Source of the DNA: SAR324 cluster bacterium REDSEA-S27_B3
GTDB lineage: Bacteria; SAR324; NAC60-12
DNA length: 64,000 nucleotides
Direction: 5' to 3'
Assembly: GCA_001627865.1 (NCBI GenBank)
Contig: LUQO01000015.1
Location: forward strand, 1 to 64,000
Shown: positions 55,056 through 63,927 of the stretch, piece after piece
Position numbering within the stretch: the stretch's first letter is position 1
How the letters are laid out: each line of letters begins with the position of its first letter
Position numbers and translations under genes: made by a program
The notes under the pieces: generated by a model
Database searches by the model: none
Told to the model about the DNA's origin: nothing
Seen by the model: only the letters and a program-made list of their open reading frames with translations

Positions 55056-55706
55056 ATGTCCCTTTTTAAGTTCATTACACGGATAGTTGTTGTTTTTACT
55101 ACACTATGTTTTGTGGTTTTTTCTCAAGCAAATATCATTGCACAAAATTTTGACGACGATCCCCTGATGTTGGATGGAGATGATGAATTCGGTTTTCAAC
55201 AGTTCGAAGATGATGACTATCAAAGCAGTGGTTTTGATAGAGGTGGTATACAAGATTTTGGAATCATGACTGAACAAGATCGTTCCGATTCACTTGAAGA
55301 GCAATATGAGTCCACTGATCAGTACCTCGATGAAGGCGCGTTTTCTGAGGAAACTGAATCTACTTTGAAGGACGATCTAATTGTCAGACGCGAACTATTA
55401 TCACAGGAGGGTAAAGATGCGCCCTCGAATCTTGGATATGGTGCAGGAACAGGGCTGATGATGGGCACCTGGTTCGCATTCATTAGAAAAGAAACCAACA
55501 CTCGTCAACAGTTTCGTACGATTGGCACCAGCACAGTAATTGGAGCCGTTGTCGGGATAATGTTAGGCACACGCAGTGTCTGGATCCCCGGAGCACCTCG
55601 CCCCGAAGAAAGTTCTGAACCCACAGGATTTATGCATACTCCAGCAGGCTGGTTTCTTGCCCAAAAAGAAGATTCATTATTAATTTCCTACCAATGGAGG
55701 TTTTAG
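55056..55706 (+). CDS. Glycine-rich exported protein with acidic domain, trio member C
   Basis: A 216-residue protein. An N-terminal signal (~1-30, ending NIIAQ) is followed by a very acidic region (~31-110, many Asp and Glu), then glycine-rich hydrophobic segments (GYGAGTGLMMGTW and STVIGAVVGIMLG) and an ending in QWRF. It is divergent from members A and B. Similar layout suggests common ancestry or function. No family was recognised. Confidence 0.55.
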   Translation: MSLFKFITRIVVVFTTLCFVVFSQANIIAQNFDDDPLMLDGDDEFGFQQFEDDDYQSSGFDRGGIQDFGIMTEQDRSDSLEEQYESTDQYLDEGAFSEETESTLKDDLIVRRELLSQEGKDAPSNLGYGAGTGLMMGTWFAFIRKETNTRQQFRTIGTSTVIGAVVGIMLGTRSVWIPGAPRPEESSEPTGFMHTPAGWFLAQKEDSLLISYQWRF

Positions 55707-55812
55707 CAACACTTGAGCCAAACAATGCCGCAATCGAGTGATGAATAGTTAAGTATTTAAGAAAATGAATTGCTCAAGACCCACTCTCACAAATATATAA
55801 AACTGAATTTCC

Positions 55813-56742
55813 TCACCGACTGTTAATTTTATTGTGCATCAGACGCAAATTTTCGCGGAATCGATAATTTATTGTATTCAACAAAATACCCATTCCAATA
55901 CTACCAAAACCAAGCAGCATTGTCCCTGTTGCTAAAATCGCAGTTGGCACCTTATTTACATATTCGTCTTCCAGATAATCCAGTATAACCCATATTCCGG
56001 ATATTCCCCCGATTATAATGAAAACCAGTCCAATTGCTCCAAAAAAAGTAAAGGGTTTGTATGCCTTGGCGATTCTGGCAATTTCAGAAAGTATGCGGAA
56101 TCCATCATGAAAAGTACGCAGTTTCGAGGAGGAACCTTCCGGACGATTGCGATAGGGAACTGGAACTTCAGTGATTCGGAATCCATAATCCATTGTCCGT
56201 ATTGTAATTTCTGTTTCAACTTCAAATCCGGAAGAGAATATTGGAACAGACTGAACTAATTCGCGGGAACAGACGCGGTATCCGGACATGATGTCGGTGA
56301 GGTTGCTGTGAAATATCCAGTTCACAAGCCTGCGTACAAGATTGTTGCCGAAAACATGTAAAGGACGAAAAGATTGTTCAGAATATTCTGTCAGACGAGA
56401 GGCAACTGCCATTTCAGCATTCCCTTCAAGTACAGGCTTCAGCAGTTGTCTGACATGCTCAGCAGAATAGGTATCGTCTCCATCAACGATCACGTAATAA
56501 TCCGCTTTTACTTTCCGGAACATGCTTGCAATCACATGACCTTTTCCGGGACGTAATTCATGAAAAACTTTTGCTCCTGATTCTTCTGCGATGTTAGCTG
56601 TTCGGTCGGTGCTATTGTTATCGAAGACTATAATTTCCGCTTCAGGAATTGCCTCCTGAAAATCCCGAATTACCTTGCCAATCGTTATTTCTTCGTTCAG
56701 GCAAGGAATAAGAACGACAATAGTTGTTTTCTGGCTGCTCAT
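55813..56742 (-). CDS. Family 2 glycosyltransferase, dolichyl-phosphate mannosyltransferase type
   Basis: A 309-residue membrane glycosyltransferase. VVLIPCLNEEITIGKV and VFDNNSTDRT form the nucleotide-sugar site, VDGDDTY (~94) the metal-binding motif, and SGYRVCSREL lies near residue 170. Two C-terminal helices (~235-258 and ~275-297) anchor it. Such enzymes usually make polyprenyl-phosphate sugars for surface glycans. The target is unknown. Confidence 0.85.
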   Translation of the reverse strand: MSSQKTTIVVLIPCLNEEITIGKVIRDFQEAIPEAEIIVFDNNSTDRTANIAEESGAKVFHELRPGKGHVIASMFRKVKADYYVIVDGDDTYSAEHVRQLLKPVLEGNAEMAVASRLTEYSEQSFRPLHVFGNNLVRRLVNWIFHSNLTDIMSGYRVCSRELVQSVPIFSSGFEVETEITIRTMDYGFRITEVPVPYRNRPEGSSSKLRTFHDGFRILSEIARIAKAYKPFTFFGAIGLVFIIIGGISGIWVILDYLEDEYVNKVPTAILATGTMLLGFGSIGMGILLNTINYRFRENLRLMHNKINSR

Positions 56743-56766
56743 TAGCTTCTGATAAGTGGTTGCTTT

Positions 56767-57489
56767 TCAAAGTTTATATTTTTTTTTGATACTTCGCAAC
56801 TCTTGTTCTATCTCTGCGTCTGTAAATCCGGCATTAGTTGATGCATTATTTTTTGAGGCAGACTTGACACTTTTTGCTTTTAAGCGCTGCAATTCTTCTT
56901 CAACATTATGTAAAGGATCATTATGATTTTGTTTATACTTTTGCGATTTATTTTTTGATCCTGCTGAATCTTTTTTGTGTTCTACTTCTTCATTAAAGGT
57001 ATCTGATATTTCCTCAAAAATTTGCCTTGCCCAATCAACAAGCATTTCAAGAGGGTCTTTGAAATTTAATCCGAATTGTCCAAGAATTTCTTCCACATCC
57101 TTCAGCAGATCCTCCAATGTATCATCCGGTTCTGCAGATGCAGATTTATTAGAACTCCTGGAAAAAGCAGAATTTTGTTTGAATTTGAAACTGTCACGGC
57201 TTGAAGAATAACTTGAGCTTCTTTTGTTTTTCTGGTCATGTTGTTGTCGAGCATGAAATCCAGATTTTTTAAGCCGCATGTCAAAAAGCTGTCTTTTTTT
57301 TGGGTCTGCTAAGGTTTCGTATGCCTGTGAAAGACACACAAAATTTTTTTGCAGAAGTTTGCGCTCTTCTAAGCTAACATGTTGGAATAAATCCGGGTGG
57401 CAGGATTTAGCTTTTTTGCGGAACGCGCTGCGGATCATGGAAATGTCTGCGTCATGAGGCACTTCAAACAAAGTATAGTAATTATCCAT
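56767..57489 (-). CDS. DnaJ-domain protein
   Basis: A 240-residue protein. The first ~70 residues are a J domain with HPD at 31-33 in KSCHPDLFQ, the contact for Hsp70. The rest is charged and low-complexity (Ser, Lys, Asn, Glu) with no cysteine-rich or substrate domain, so it is not DnaJ itself. It probably delivers some client to DnaK. The gene overlaps nothing and is 24 nt before the glycosyltransferase gene. Confidence 0.82.
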   Translation of the reverse strand: MDNYYTLFEVPHDADISMIRSAFRKKAKSCHPDLFQHVSLEERKLLQKNFVCLSQAYETLADPKKRQLFDMRLKKSGFHARQQHDQKNKRSSSYSSSRDSFKFKQNSAFSRSSNKSASAEPDDTLEDLLKDVEEILGQFGLNFKDPLEMLVDWARQIFEEISDTFNEEVEHKKDSAGSKNKSQKYKQNHNDPLHNVEEELQRLKAKSVKSASKNNASTNAGFTDAEIEQELRSIKKKYKL

Positions 57490-57520
57490 TTTTCAACAAA
57501 CAACTGATAATAATTTTGCC

Positions 57521-58126
57521 ATGGATCACACCCTCTATTTTGACTTAGAAACCAAATATTCTGCCGATGAAGTGGGCGGCTGGGGTAATATTGAAGACAT
57601 GGGGATGTCAGTCGGCGTTATCTGGGACAACTCCGATAAACAATTCCATGTGTATATTGAACACCAAATACTGGAAATGGTCGATCATTTTTGCAGGGCA
57701 GAGCAAATTGTAGGTTTCAATCATGTAGGTTTTGACTATCGTGTCGTGGCCGGAGTTCGTCATGCGGATGCCCATCAACGTTCCCAGCTTTATACAAATC
57801 TTGCCGGATTAAATAATTTCGATATGCTTTTTGAATTAAAAAAACTCCTTGGTCACCGACTTAAACTTGAATCCATCGCGCGTCCGACTCTTGGTGTAGG
57901 CAAATCTGCTGATGGCTTACAGGCGCTGCAGTGGTACAAAGAGGGCAAGCTGGATAAAATCATTGAGTATTGCAAAGTTGATGTTGAAGTGACACGTGAT
58001 GTGCATCGATTTGCATTAGAAAACGGCAAGCTTCATTATGATTCAAAGTTCGGCATAAAAACCGTAAATGTAGAATGGAATCTCCAACCTGAAAAACAGA
58101 CGCCACAGCAAATGTCATTGTTTTGA
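57521..58126 (+). CDS. DEDDy-type 3'-5' exonuclease-like protein
   Basis: A 201-residue RNase H-like protein. The exonuclease acidic residues are visible: Asp8 and Glu10 in FDLET, Asp72 in GFDY, and the YxxxD signature with Tyr150 and Asp154 in YCKVDVEVT. That set defines a DEDDy exonuclease, probably of the RNase_H_2/YprB type that is often fused to helicases. No helicase domain is present here. Substrate unknown. Confidence 0.72.
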   Translation: MDHTLYFDLETKYSADEVGGWGNIEDMGMSVGVIWDNSDKQFHVYIEHQILEMVDHFCRAEQIVGFNHVGFDYRVVAGVRHADAHQRSQLYTNLAGLNNFDMLFELKKLLGHRLKLESIARPTLGVGKSADGLQALQWYKEGKLDKIIEYCKVDVEVTRDVHRFALENGKLHYDSKFGIKTVNVEWNLQPEKQTPQQMSLF

Positions 58127-58221
58127 ACAATGTTTCTTCCATTGAGCTTTGCAGTTGTATCTGTAAAAAAATACCTCGATGAACTGATTGCACAGCTCAT
58201 ACCCTCCACATTTCTGAATTC

Positions 58222-59022
58222 ATGACTTTTTTTGAAAAACTGGAAAACCAGGTTTTTTCCAAGCAAACTTTTTTATGTGTTGGTCTTGATCCTGTCTGGG
58301 AAAAAATACCCTCGCACTTGCCGCGAACACAGCAGGGAATGTTGGATTTTCTGCTGAAATCAGTAAATCAGACCAAAGATTATGCTGCCGCCTTTAAACC
58401 AAATTTTGCTTACTTTGAGGCATTAGGAATTTCCGGATTAGAAGTCCTGCAGGAATTGATAAAAAAAATATCTCCGGAAGTACCTGTGATTGGGGACGCG
58501 AAAAGAGGAGATGTGGGACATTCTGCCCAAATGTACGCCAGCGCGGTATTTGAAAGTTTCGGCTGTGACGCAGTCACAGTATCACCTTATCTGGGACAGG
58601 ATACACTCCAGCCATTTTTTGAATATAAGGATCGTGGTGTTTTTGTGCTGTGCTTAACATCTAACCAAGGAGCAGATGATTTTCAACTTCCGGATTTACA
58701 TTTACAGGTTGCAAAAAAAGTACGGGAGTGGAATGTTTCAGGTAACGCAGGTTTGGTTATCGGAGCAACACATCCGGAAAAAATTGCTGCAGTCCGTAAG
58801 ATTTCCGGACAGATGCCCTACCTTATTCCGGGAGTTGGCGCTCAAGGGGGTGATTTGGAATACACGCTACTTTATGCTGATGACGGCTCGAAAATACCTT
58901 ATTTGATCAACGCCTCACGCAGCATCCTGTATGCGACTTCCGGAGAGGATTATGCAGAAAAAGCAGGAATTGCTGCCAAAAATCTGCGGGACAGAATCAA
59001 TACGACTCGCTCAAGTTTGTGA
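58222..59022 (+). CDS. pyrF: Orotidine 5'-phosphate decarboxylase
   Basis: A 266-residue TIM-barrel enzyme that makes UMP. The catalytic Asp92, Lys94 and Asp97 lie in GDAKRGDVGHS. The long form with FKPNFAYFEALG and SRSILYA belongs to the second OMP decarboxylase subfamily. Its 3' end overlaps the D,D-carboxypeptidase gene on the other strand by 26 nt. Confidence 0.94.
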   Translation: MTFFEKLENQVFSKQTFLCVGLDPVWEKIPSHLPRTQQGMLDFLLKSVNQTKDYAAAFKPNFAYFEALGISGLEVLQELIKKISPEVPVIGDAKRGDVGHSAQMYASAVFESFGCDAVTVSPYLGQDTLQPFFEYKDRGVFVLCLTSNQGADDFQLPDLHLQVAKKVREWNVSGNAGLVIGATHPEKIAAVRKISGQMPYLIPGVGAQGGDLEYTLLYADDGSKIPYLINASRSILYATSGEDYAEKAGIAAKNLRDRINTTRSSL

Positions 59023-60184
59023 GCATTCCTGTCAGTTTTGATAACACGCTTTGTTCCGGTACTGCATATTCTGTTTGCAGTGCAACTTGTTTCAGCATTT
59101 TTCCGTCCAGCCAATACTCCAGTTTGCCAAGCTTCTGATCAGCAGCAACAGGAGCACCGGTTTTGGAAGGAATCTGAGGCCAGATTTCCAACCGTTTAAG
59201 TTCTTCCGCACTCAATAAAATACTTACAGTTTCAGTTGACTTCAAAGATACTCTTTCAGATTCTCCTCCTTTTACAGCAGCAGAAAACGGAACTGTATTA
59301 CCTTTTTTATTCAACTCAAATTTTAAATAATTTTCAAAACCGTAATCAAGCAAGTTCGTGACGGCTCTGCTCCTCCAGCGTGAATTTGTGGCTCCCAGAA
59401 CTATTGAAATGTAACGCTGCCCATTTCGCACTGCAGTGGAAACAAGATTAAATCCCGCGCGTCTATGATAGCCGGTTTTCATGCCTTCCATTCCACGATA
59501 GTTCCGGATTAAACGATGGTTTGTGTTTAATAATTGAAATGTTCCATTTCTGAAACTGTCCAGACGAGTGGATGACCAGCGGAGATATTGAGGATGTTTT
59601 AACAGTTGCATGGCAAGCAGATACAGATCAAAAGCAGTACTCTCATCCAGTTTCTGACCGCGGCCGGGAGGCAGGCCGTGAACTGAATAAAAGTTTGTTT
59701 TCCTCATGCCAAGCTGTTTTGTGCGTTCGTTCATTTTGTTTATAAATGCCTTGTCACGTCCAAAAACATGCTCGGCCACAGCAACAGCCGCGTCATTTGC
59801 CGATGAAATTACAACGGCTTTCATCAATTCTCCAAGCTGAAATATTTCACCTTGTTTTAAATAAACCTGATGTCCGCCTATTTTGCTCGCCCAGCGAGAA
59901 ACCTTTACACTGTCCTGTAAACTGATTCGACCCTTGTCAATTTCTTCCAGCACGATAAGGGAAACCATCATTTTTACAAGTGATGCAGGATATATTTTTT
60001 GATGCATCCGGTCGTGATGTAAAATACGTCCGGACTCTGCATCAGCCAAAAGAGCGGCTTTATAGTGTGAACGATAGTGGTTTGCATTCTTTGCCGAAAA
60101 CGCGGTATTTGCGTTGGTCAGTGCCAATATCAGCAACGATGCGGAAAATAAAAATAAACGGAATGTATTCGATGAACTCAGCAT
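58997..60184 (-). CDS. dacA: D-alanyl-D-alanine carboxypeptidase (PBP5/6 type)
   Basis: A 395-residue exported serine peptidase. A signal peptide (~1-31) is followed by the three motifs of penicillin-binding proteins: SLVK (68-71), SAN (128-130) and KTG (236-238). A C-terminal beta domain and a final amphipathic helix (LSKLTGMLTNL) fit PBP5/6 membrane association. It trims the terminal D-Ala of peptidoglycan stem peptides. DacA, DacC and DacD cannot be separated by eye. Confidence 0.92.
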   Translation of the reverse strand: MLSSSNTFRLFLFSASLLILALTNANTAFSAKNANHYRSHYKAALLADAESGRILHHDRMHQKIYPASLVKMMVSLIVLEEIDKGRISLQDSVKVSRWASKIGGHQVYLKQGEIFQLGELMKAVVISSANDAAVAVAEHVFGRDKAFINKMNERTKQLGMRKTNFYSVHGLPPGRGQKLDESTAFDLYLLAMQLLKHPQYLRWSSTRLDSFRNGTFQLLNTNHRLIRNYRGMEGMKTGYHRRAGFNLVSTAVRNGQRYISIVLGATNSRWRSRAVTNLLDYGFENYLKFELNKKGNTVPFSAAVKGGESERVSLKSTETVSILLSAEELKRLEIWPQIPSKTGAPVAADQKLGKLEYWLDGKMLKQVALQTEYAVPEQSVLSKLTGMLTNLSESY

Positions 60185-60342
60185 AGCCTCTTCCTTCCAA
60201 TGGTGAGAGGTATTTTATTAATTGTGGAATATGGATATCAGGGTTTCTGCTGTTCAAGGATTGTACCGTTTCTTTGTCTGTTACCTGTTGATTGCTTAAG
60301 AAATAAAAAAAACTTTTATTCTATGCTCAAGGCATTTTTTAT

Positions 60343-60371
60343 TTGACATTTCTGCCTATTATTTCTAAATT
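60343..60371 (+). promoter_or_regulatory. Candidate sigma-70 promoter for the thiamine operon
   Basis: A perfect -35 box TTGACA (60343-60348) lies 17 nt before TAAATT (60366-60371), a 4-of-6 match to TATAAT. Transcription would begin near 60378, at the very start of the TPP riboswitch. Confidence 0.6.
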
Positions 60372-60380
60372 GTAAATTAC

Positions 60381-60470
60381 TTCGTTAGGGGTGGCGGTTT
60401 TGAAAAAATGAGACCTCCTGAGAAAGTCCCTTGGAACCTGATCCAGATCATGCTGGCGCAGGAAAACGAC
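60381..60470 (+). ncRNA. TPP riboswitch (THI element)
   Basis: The leader contains the conserved parts of the thiamine-pyrophosphate aptamer in order: AGGGGTG at 60387-60393, CTGAGA at 60418-60423 and GAACCTGATC at 60434-60443 with the closing GCTGGCGCAGG (60452-60462). CGTT (60383-60386) can pair with AACG to close P1. It precedes thiB. A CCTCC stretch (60524-60528) is complementary to the thiB ribosome-binding site GGAGG (60591-60595), so a translational switch is possible. Confidence 0.92.
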
Positions 60471-60600
60471 ATTTCCTCTTTTGCTGTTTCTGCAATCTGT
60501 TCCCATCATTTTCCTTTCTCATCCCTCCGAAGATCATGGTTTATGTGTTTCCGGAATTTCCGGTGACTTGCTGGTTCTAACTTATAAACTGGAGGTTGTT

Positions 60601-61614
60601 ATGAAATCTATCATCCTGTCATTATTTGCACTGTTAACAATGTTAACAGGAATTTTTTTCACCTCTGCCTTTGCGGCAGATTTAACCATTTATACTTACG
60701 AATCTTTTAACTCCGAATGGGGTCCGGGACCTGTTGTTTTCAAACGTTTTGAGGAGCAGTGCGGCTGCAAAATCAAGGTTGTTACTCCGGGGGATTCCGG
60801 AACTGTGCTCAATCGTGTTATTCTGGAAAAAGCAAACCCCAAAGCTGATATTCTGCTTGGTTTGAACAACAGTGAACTGGAAAAATCATTCAGCTATGAT
60901 TTGTGGATACCTTACCGTTCTCCCCTTGTGAATCAGGTACAGTCGAATTTGCTTGTGGACAAAGAATATCGCGTGACACCCTTTGATTACGGTTTCATTT
61001 CCTTTGTTTATGACAGCCAAAAACTGAAAAATCCACCGCGGAGTTTAGAAGACTTGCTTGATCCGGAATACAGGAGAAAAATTGTGATCGAGAATCCCAA
61101 AACATCCTCTCCGGGTTTGTCTATGCTGCACTGGACTATCTCGGTTTTTGGTGAAGACGGCTACCTGGATTACTGGAAAAAACTGCAGAAGAATTTGCTC
61201 ACAGTCACAGATGGCTGGTCTGCGGCTTACGGAATGTTCACAAAAGGCGAGGTGCCCATCGTTTTGAGCTATGTCACCAGTCCGGCCTACCATTTAGAAT
61301 ATGAAAAAACTGAGCGCTATCAGGCAGCATTGTTTGAAGCGGGACACTATCGACAAATTGAATTTGCGGGAATTATCAAAGGAACAAAGAAAATCAAACG
61401 GGCACAGGAATTTATTGATTTCATGCTTTCAGAAAAATTCCAGAATGCAATCCCTTTGACAAACTGGATGTTTCCGGTCATCCAGCACCAGCCGCTTCCG
61501 GATTCATTTAGGATTGCTCCGCAACCAAAAGCTGTTCCGGAATTAAGCGCCTCTCTTGTGGAAAAGCAAAATTCAAAATGGCTGAAAGCATGGTCAAGGG
61601 CCATGTCGGAATAA
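60601..61614 (+). CDS. thiB: Thiamine ABC transporter substrate-binding protein
   Basis: A 337-residue periplasmic binding protein for thiamine or its phosphates. A signal peptide (1-25, ending AFAA) precedes DLTIYTYESFNSEWGPGP, typical of ThiB. Further family marks are TPGDSGTVLNR, DGWSAAYGMFTKGEVPIVLSY (split) and WMFPVIQ near the end. The start is the ATG at 60601 with GGAGG 5 nt upstream, not the in-frame TTG at 60481 inside the leader. It is controlled by the riboswitch. Confidence 0.93.
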   Translation: MKSIILSLFALLTMLTGIFFTSAFAADLTIYTYESFNSEWGPGPVVFKRFEEQCGCKIKVVTPGDSGTVLNRVILEKANPKADILLGLNNSELEKSFSYDLWIPYRSPLVNQVQSNLLVDKEYRVTPFDYGFISFVYDSQKLKNPPRSLEDLLDPEYRRKIVIENPKTSSPGLSMLHWTISVFGEDGYLDYWKKLQKNLLTVTDGWSAAYGMFTKGEVPIVLSYVTSPAYHLEYEKTERYQAALFEAGHYRQIEFAGIIKGTKKIKRAQEFIDFMLSEKFQNAIPLTNWMFPVIQHQPLPDSFRIAPQPKAVPELSASLVEKQNSKWLKAWSRAMSE

Positions 61615-61948
61615 ATGACCTTTTACCAACACCGATTATTATCCCTTTCAGGGATAGGGAGAAAGTGCCTACAGTGTAGGCACAATCTCCTTTTAGGCCA
61701 GAAGAATTGATTTCTAATCTTTCAAATAATCAGTTCAAATTATTGGTTGACGTTAAATATGAGACTAAACGTGAATTATATGAAGTTGAATAAATCCATT
61801 AAAACTGGTCTGTAATGGAAATGAAAAGACAGATAAAGAGCCTACAGGAAATTATGAAAATTTATTTCGTGTGTATTATTCATTTGAATCATTTACATGA
61901 ATAATTTATTCCTACCTTTATAAGTAAACGTTTATATAGGAGTATGTT
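61615..61948. other. Intergenic region thiB to ribbon-helix-helix gene
   Basis: This 334-nt non-coding stretch contains two hairpins just after thiB (61641-61694) and then AT-rich sequence that should carry a promoter for the small gene at 61949. No other element was seen. Confidence 0.45.
61641..61694 (+). terminator. Tandem terminator hairpins after thiB
   Basis: ATCCCT (61641-61646) pairs with AGGGAT (61650-61655). A larger stem follows: GGAGA (61658-61662) with TCTCC (61686-61690) outside GTGCCTACA/TGTAGGCAC (61665-61673 and 61675-61683), then four T residues. This is the strongest terminator-like structure in the window and lies between thiB and thiP. Confidence 0.65.
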
Positions 61949-62206
61949 ATGGACAAAGTTTTATCTTCACGTATTGATGAAAGCATCATTCAACAAATTG
62001 GTATTTTAGCAGATGAACTGGGCACAACAAAAAAATCTGTAATTGAGTCTGCCATTAAATTGTACGCAGAACAAACCAAAATGTCTGAAAAAACAGATGC
62101 TTTTTCCAGGACATCCGGAACATGGTTACGTTCAGAAAGTCCGGAAGAAAGCATTAAAAATGCACGTGCCGCATTCAATAAATCCATGAATAGACATCAC
62201 TCTTGA
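61949..62206 (+). CDS. Ribbon-helix-helix antitoxin-like protein
   Basis: An 85-residue protein whose first ~45 residues fit a ribbon-helix-helix DNA-binding fold (SSRIDESIIQQIGILADELG, TTKKSVIESAIKLY). The C-terminal part is charged and disordered, as in antitoxins that bind a toxin with it. An AGGAG site precedes the ATG. No toxin gene follows: only 52 nt separate it from thiP. It may be an orphan antitoxin or a simple repressor. Confidence 0.75.
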   Translation: MDKVLSSRIDESIIQQIGILADELGTTKKSVIESAIKLYAEQTKMSEKTDAFSRTSGTWLRSESPEESIKNARAAFNKSMNRHHS

Positions 62207-62258
62207 GAGCCACTTTTCAAATGGTCACGAGAAATGTCGGAGTATTCATTTTCCAATT

Positions 62259-63926
62259 GTGAAATCACATCCTTTACGGCTGCTGCAAATCTCCGCTTTG
62301 ATTTTGCTTGGAGCCGGATTTTACTTTCCAGTTCTGAATTTTCTTTCCGGAAGCAATCCTTTGCATCCGGAAGACAATTTTCTGCAGTGGTCTTTCTTCA
62401 AAGAGTTTTTGAGTGATCCGTGGAATTTAGGGGTCATTCTTTTTTCACTATATCAGGCTTTTTTAAGCGCGGTTCTTTCAATCCTTTTTGGCTTCCCCGG
62501 AGCATGGCTGTTAACGCATTATAATTTTCCGGGAAAGCATTGGTTTCGTCTGCTGACCTATCTTCCCTTTATACTTCCTTCAATTTTGGTAGTTCTGGCG
62601 ATGGTGCTGTTTTTTGGCAACAACGGCTGGATAAATCGTGCGTTGATGTCATTGCTCGGAACTGATGAACCGCCTGTGCATTTTCTCTATTCTTTATCGG
62701 GAATATTGATTGCGCATGTTTTTTACAATTTCCCGCTGGCCATGAAAATCATTGCTGATCAATGGGAGAATATTTCTCTGAAATATCTGCAGGCCGCACG
62801 ATCTCTGGGTGCAGGAAACACAAGGCGTTTTTTCGGCATTACTTTTCCATTGCTGCTGCCGTCTATCGGCTCGGCCTTTGTTTTGATATTTTTGCTCTGC
62901 ATGAACAGCTTCGCAATAATTCTGGTTTTGGGCGGTGGAATTCGTTACACCACAATTGAAGTATTAATTTATCAGCTTGCGCGAATTGAACTTGATTTCT
63001 CCGGAGCTGCAAGTTTAGCTTTCCTTCAAGGCGGATTGAGCCTGATCGGCATGGCAATATTGCTCAGAGGAAGAGACCGAAGGGTTGAACAGAAATCCGG
63101 AATCAAAATCTGGCTTCCGGAAAAGCTGAGGGAGCGTTCCTCACAAGCATGGTTTGCTTTGTTCTGGATTGCAGTTGTACTGATATTTGCCTTGGGACCT
63201 CTGACTGCTATTGTTGTGGATTCATTCCGCAAGTTTGAGAATGGAGAATGGATTTACACAGTGGAATGGTACAGCAGATTATTCAGCTGGCGTGAAAACA
63301 ATCAGTTCCTGCCGTCTCTCTGGAACTCCTTGCGCATTGGTTTTGGAAGCGCGCTGTTATCATCCTTATGCGGACTTGGACTTGTTAGTTTAATTGCCTA
63401 CCGAAAAGGTACGCTACGCAGATTCTGGGAAATGCTGACACTTTTTCCACTTGCATTGTCAACAGTAGTTTTTGGTGTAGCATGGTTCCATTTTTATCAG
63501 AGGCATCTGACTGAAACTGTTCCGCTTATATTTGTGGTTATAGCAATGCACGCGCTGCTGACCTGTCCTTATTGGATAAGAGTTGTTTTGCCGACTTTGG
63601 AAACTATTCCAACGCAATGGCACAGCGAATCAAAAATGCTGGGCAAAAACCCATTTGAATACGGTTTCCGGATTTTATGGCCATGGCTGCGGAAAACTTT
63701 ATTGATTGCCTTTTTCTTCAGCTTCTCGCTTTCTCTTGGAGAACTTAATTCCACCATGATGATTGCTGATCACACAGTACGCACTCTTCCGCTGGAAATT
63801 TATGGAGCAATTTCAGGATATCGTTTTTCTTACGCCTCAGCAGTTGCGGTGATTTTGCTTTTGCTTTCAGTAACAACATTTCTTGTGGTGGAACGTAGTC
63901 TTGGATACTTTGGGACATTAAAATAA
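62259..63926 (+). CDS. thiP: Thiamine ABC transporter permease
   Basis: A 555-residue permease with two homologous sets of about six membrane helices each, typical of ThiP and related iron permeases. Each half has the EAA-type ATPase-contact loop (AARSLGAGNTRRFFGITFPLLLPS near 175, in split form, and SKMLGKNPFEYGFRILWPWLRK near 455). The start is GTG at 62259; a clean ribosome-binding site is not seen. It belongs with thiB, but the ribbon-helix-helix gene and terminators lie between. Confidence 0.88.
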   Translation: MKSHPLRLLQISALILLGAGFYFPVLNFLSGSNPLHPEDNFLQWSFFKEFLSDPWNLGVILFSLYQAFLSAVLSILFGFPGAWLLTHYNFPGKHWFRLLTYLPFILPSILVVLAMVLFFGNNGWINRALMSLLGTDEPPVHFLYSLSGILIAHVFYNFPLAMKIIADQWENISLKYLQAARSLGAGNTRRFFGITFPLLLPSIGSAFVLIFLLCMNSFAIILVLGGGIRYTTIEVLIYQLARIELDFSGAASLAFLQGGLSLIGMAILLRGRDRRVEQKSGIKIWLPEKLRERSSQAWFALFWIAVVLIFALGPLTAIVVDSFRKFENGEWIYTVEWYSRLFSWRENNQFLPSLWNSLRIGFGSALLSSLCGLGLVSLIAYRKGTLRRFWEMLTLFPLALSTVVFGVAWFHFYQRHLTETVPLIFVVIAMHALLTCPYWIRVVLPTLETIPTQWHSESKMLGKNPFEYGFRILWPWLRKTLLIAFFFSFSLSLGELNSTMMIADHTVRTLPLEIYGAISGYRFSYASAVAVILLLLSVTTFLVVERSLGYFGTLK

Positions 63927-63927
63927 T

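Noticed and set aside
60481-60600. thiB start at the in-frame TTG at 60481
   Set aside because: This would place 40 extra codons in the riboswitch leader and bury the signal peptide. The ATG at 60601 has GGAGG 5 nt upstream and a typical signal sequence.
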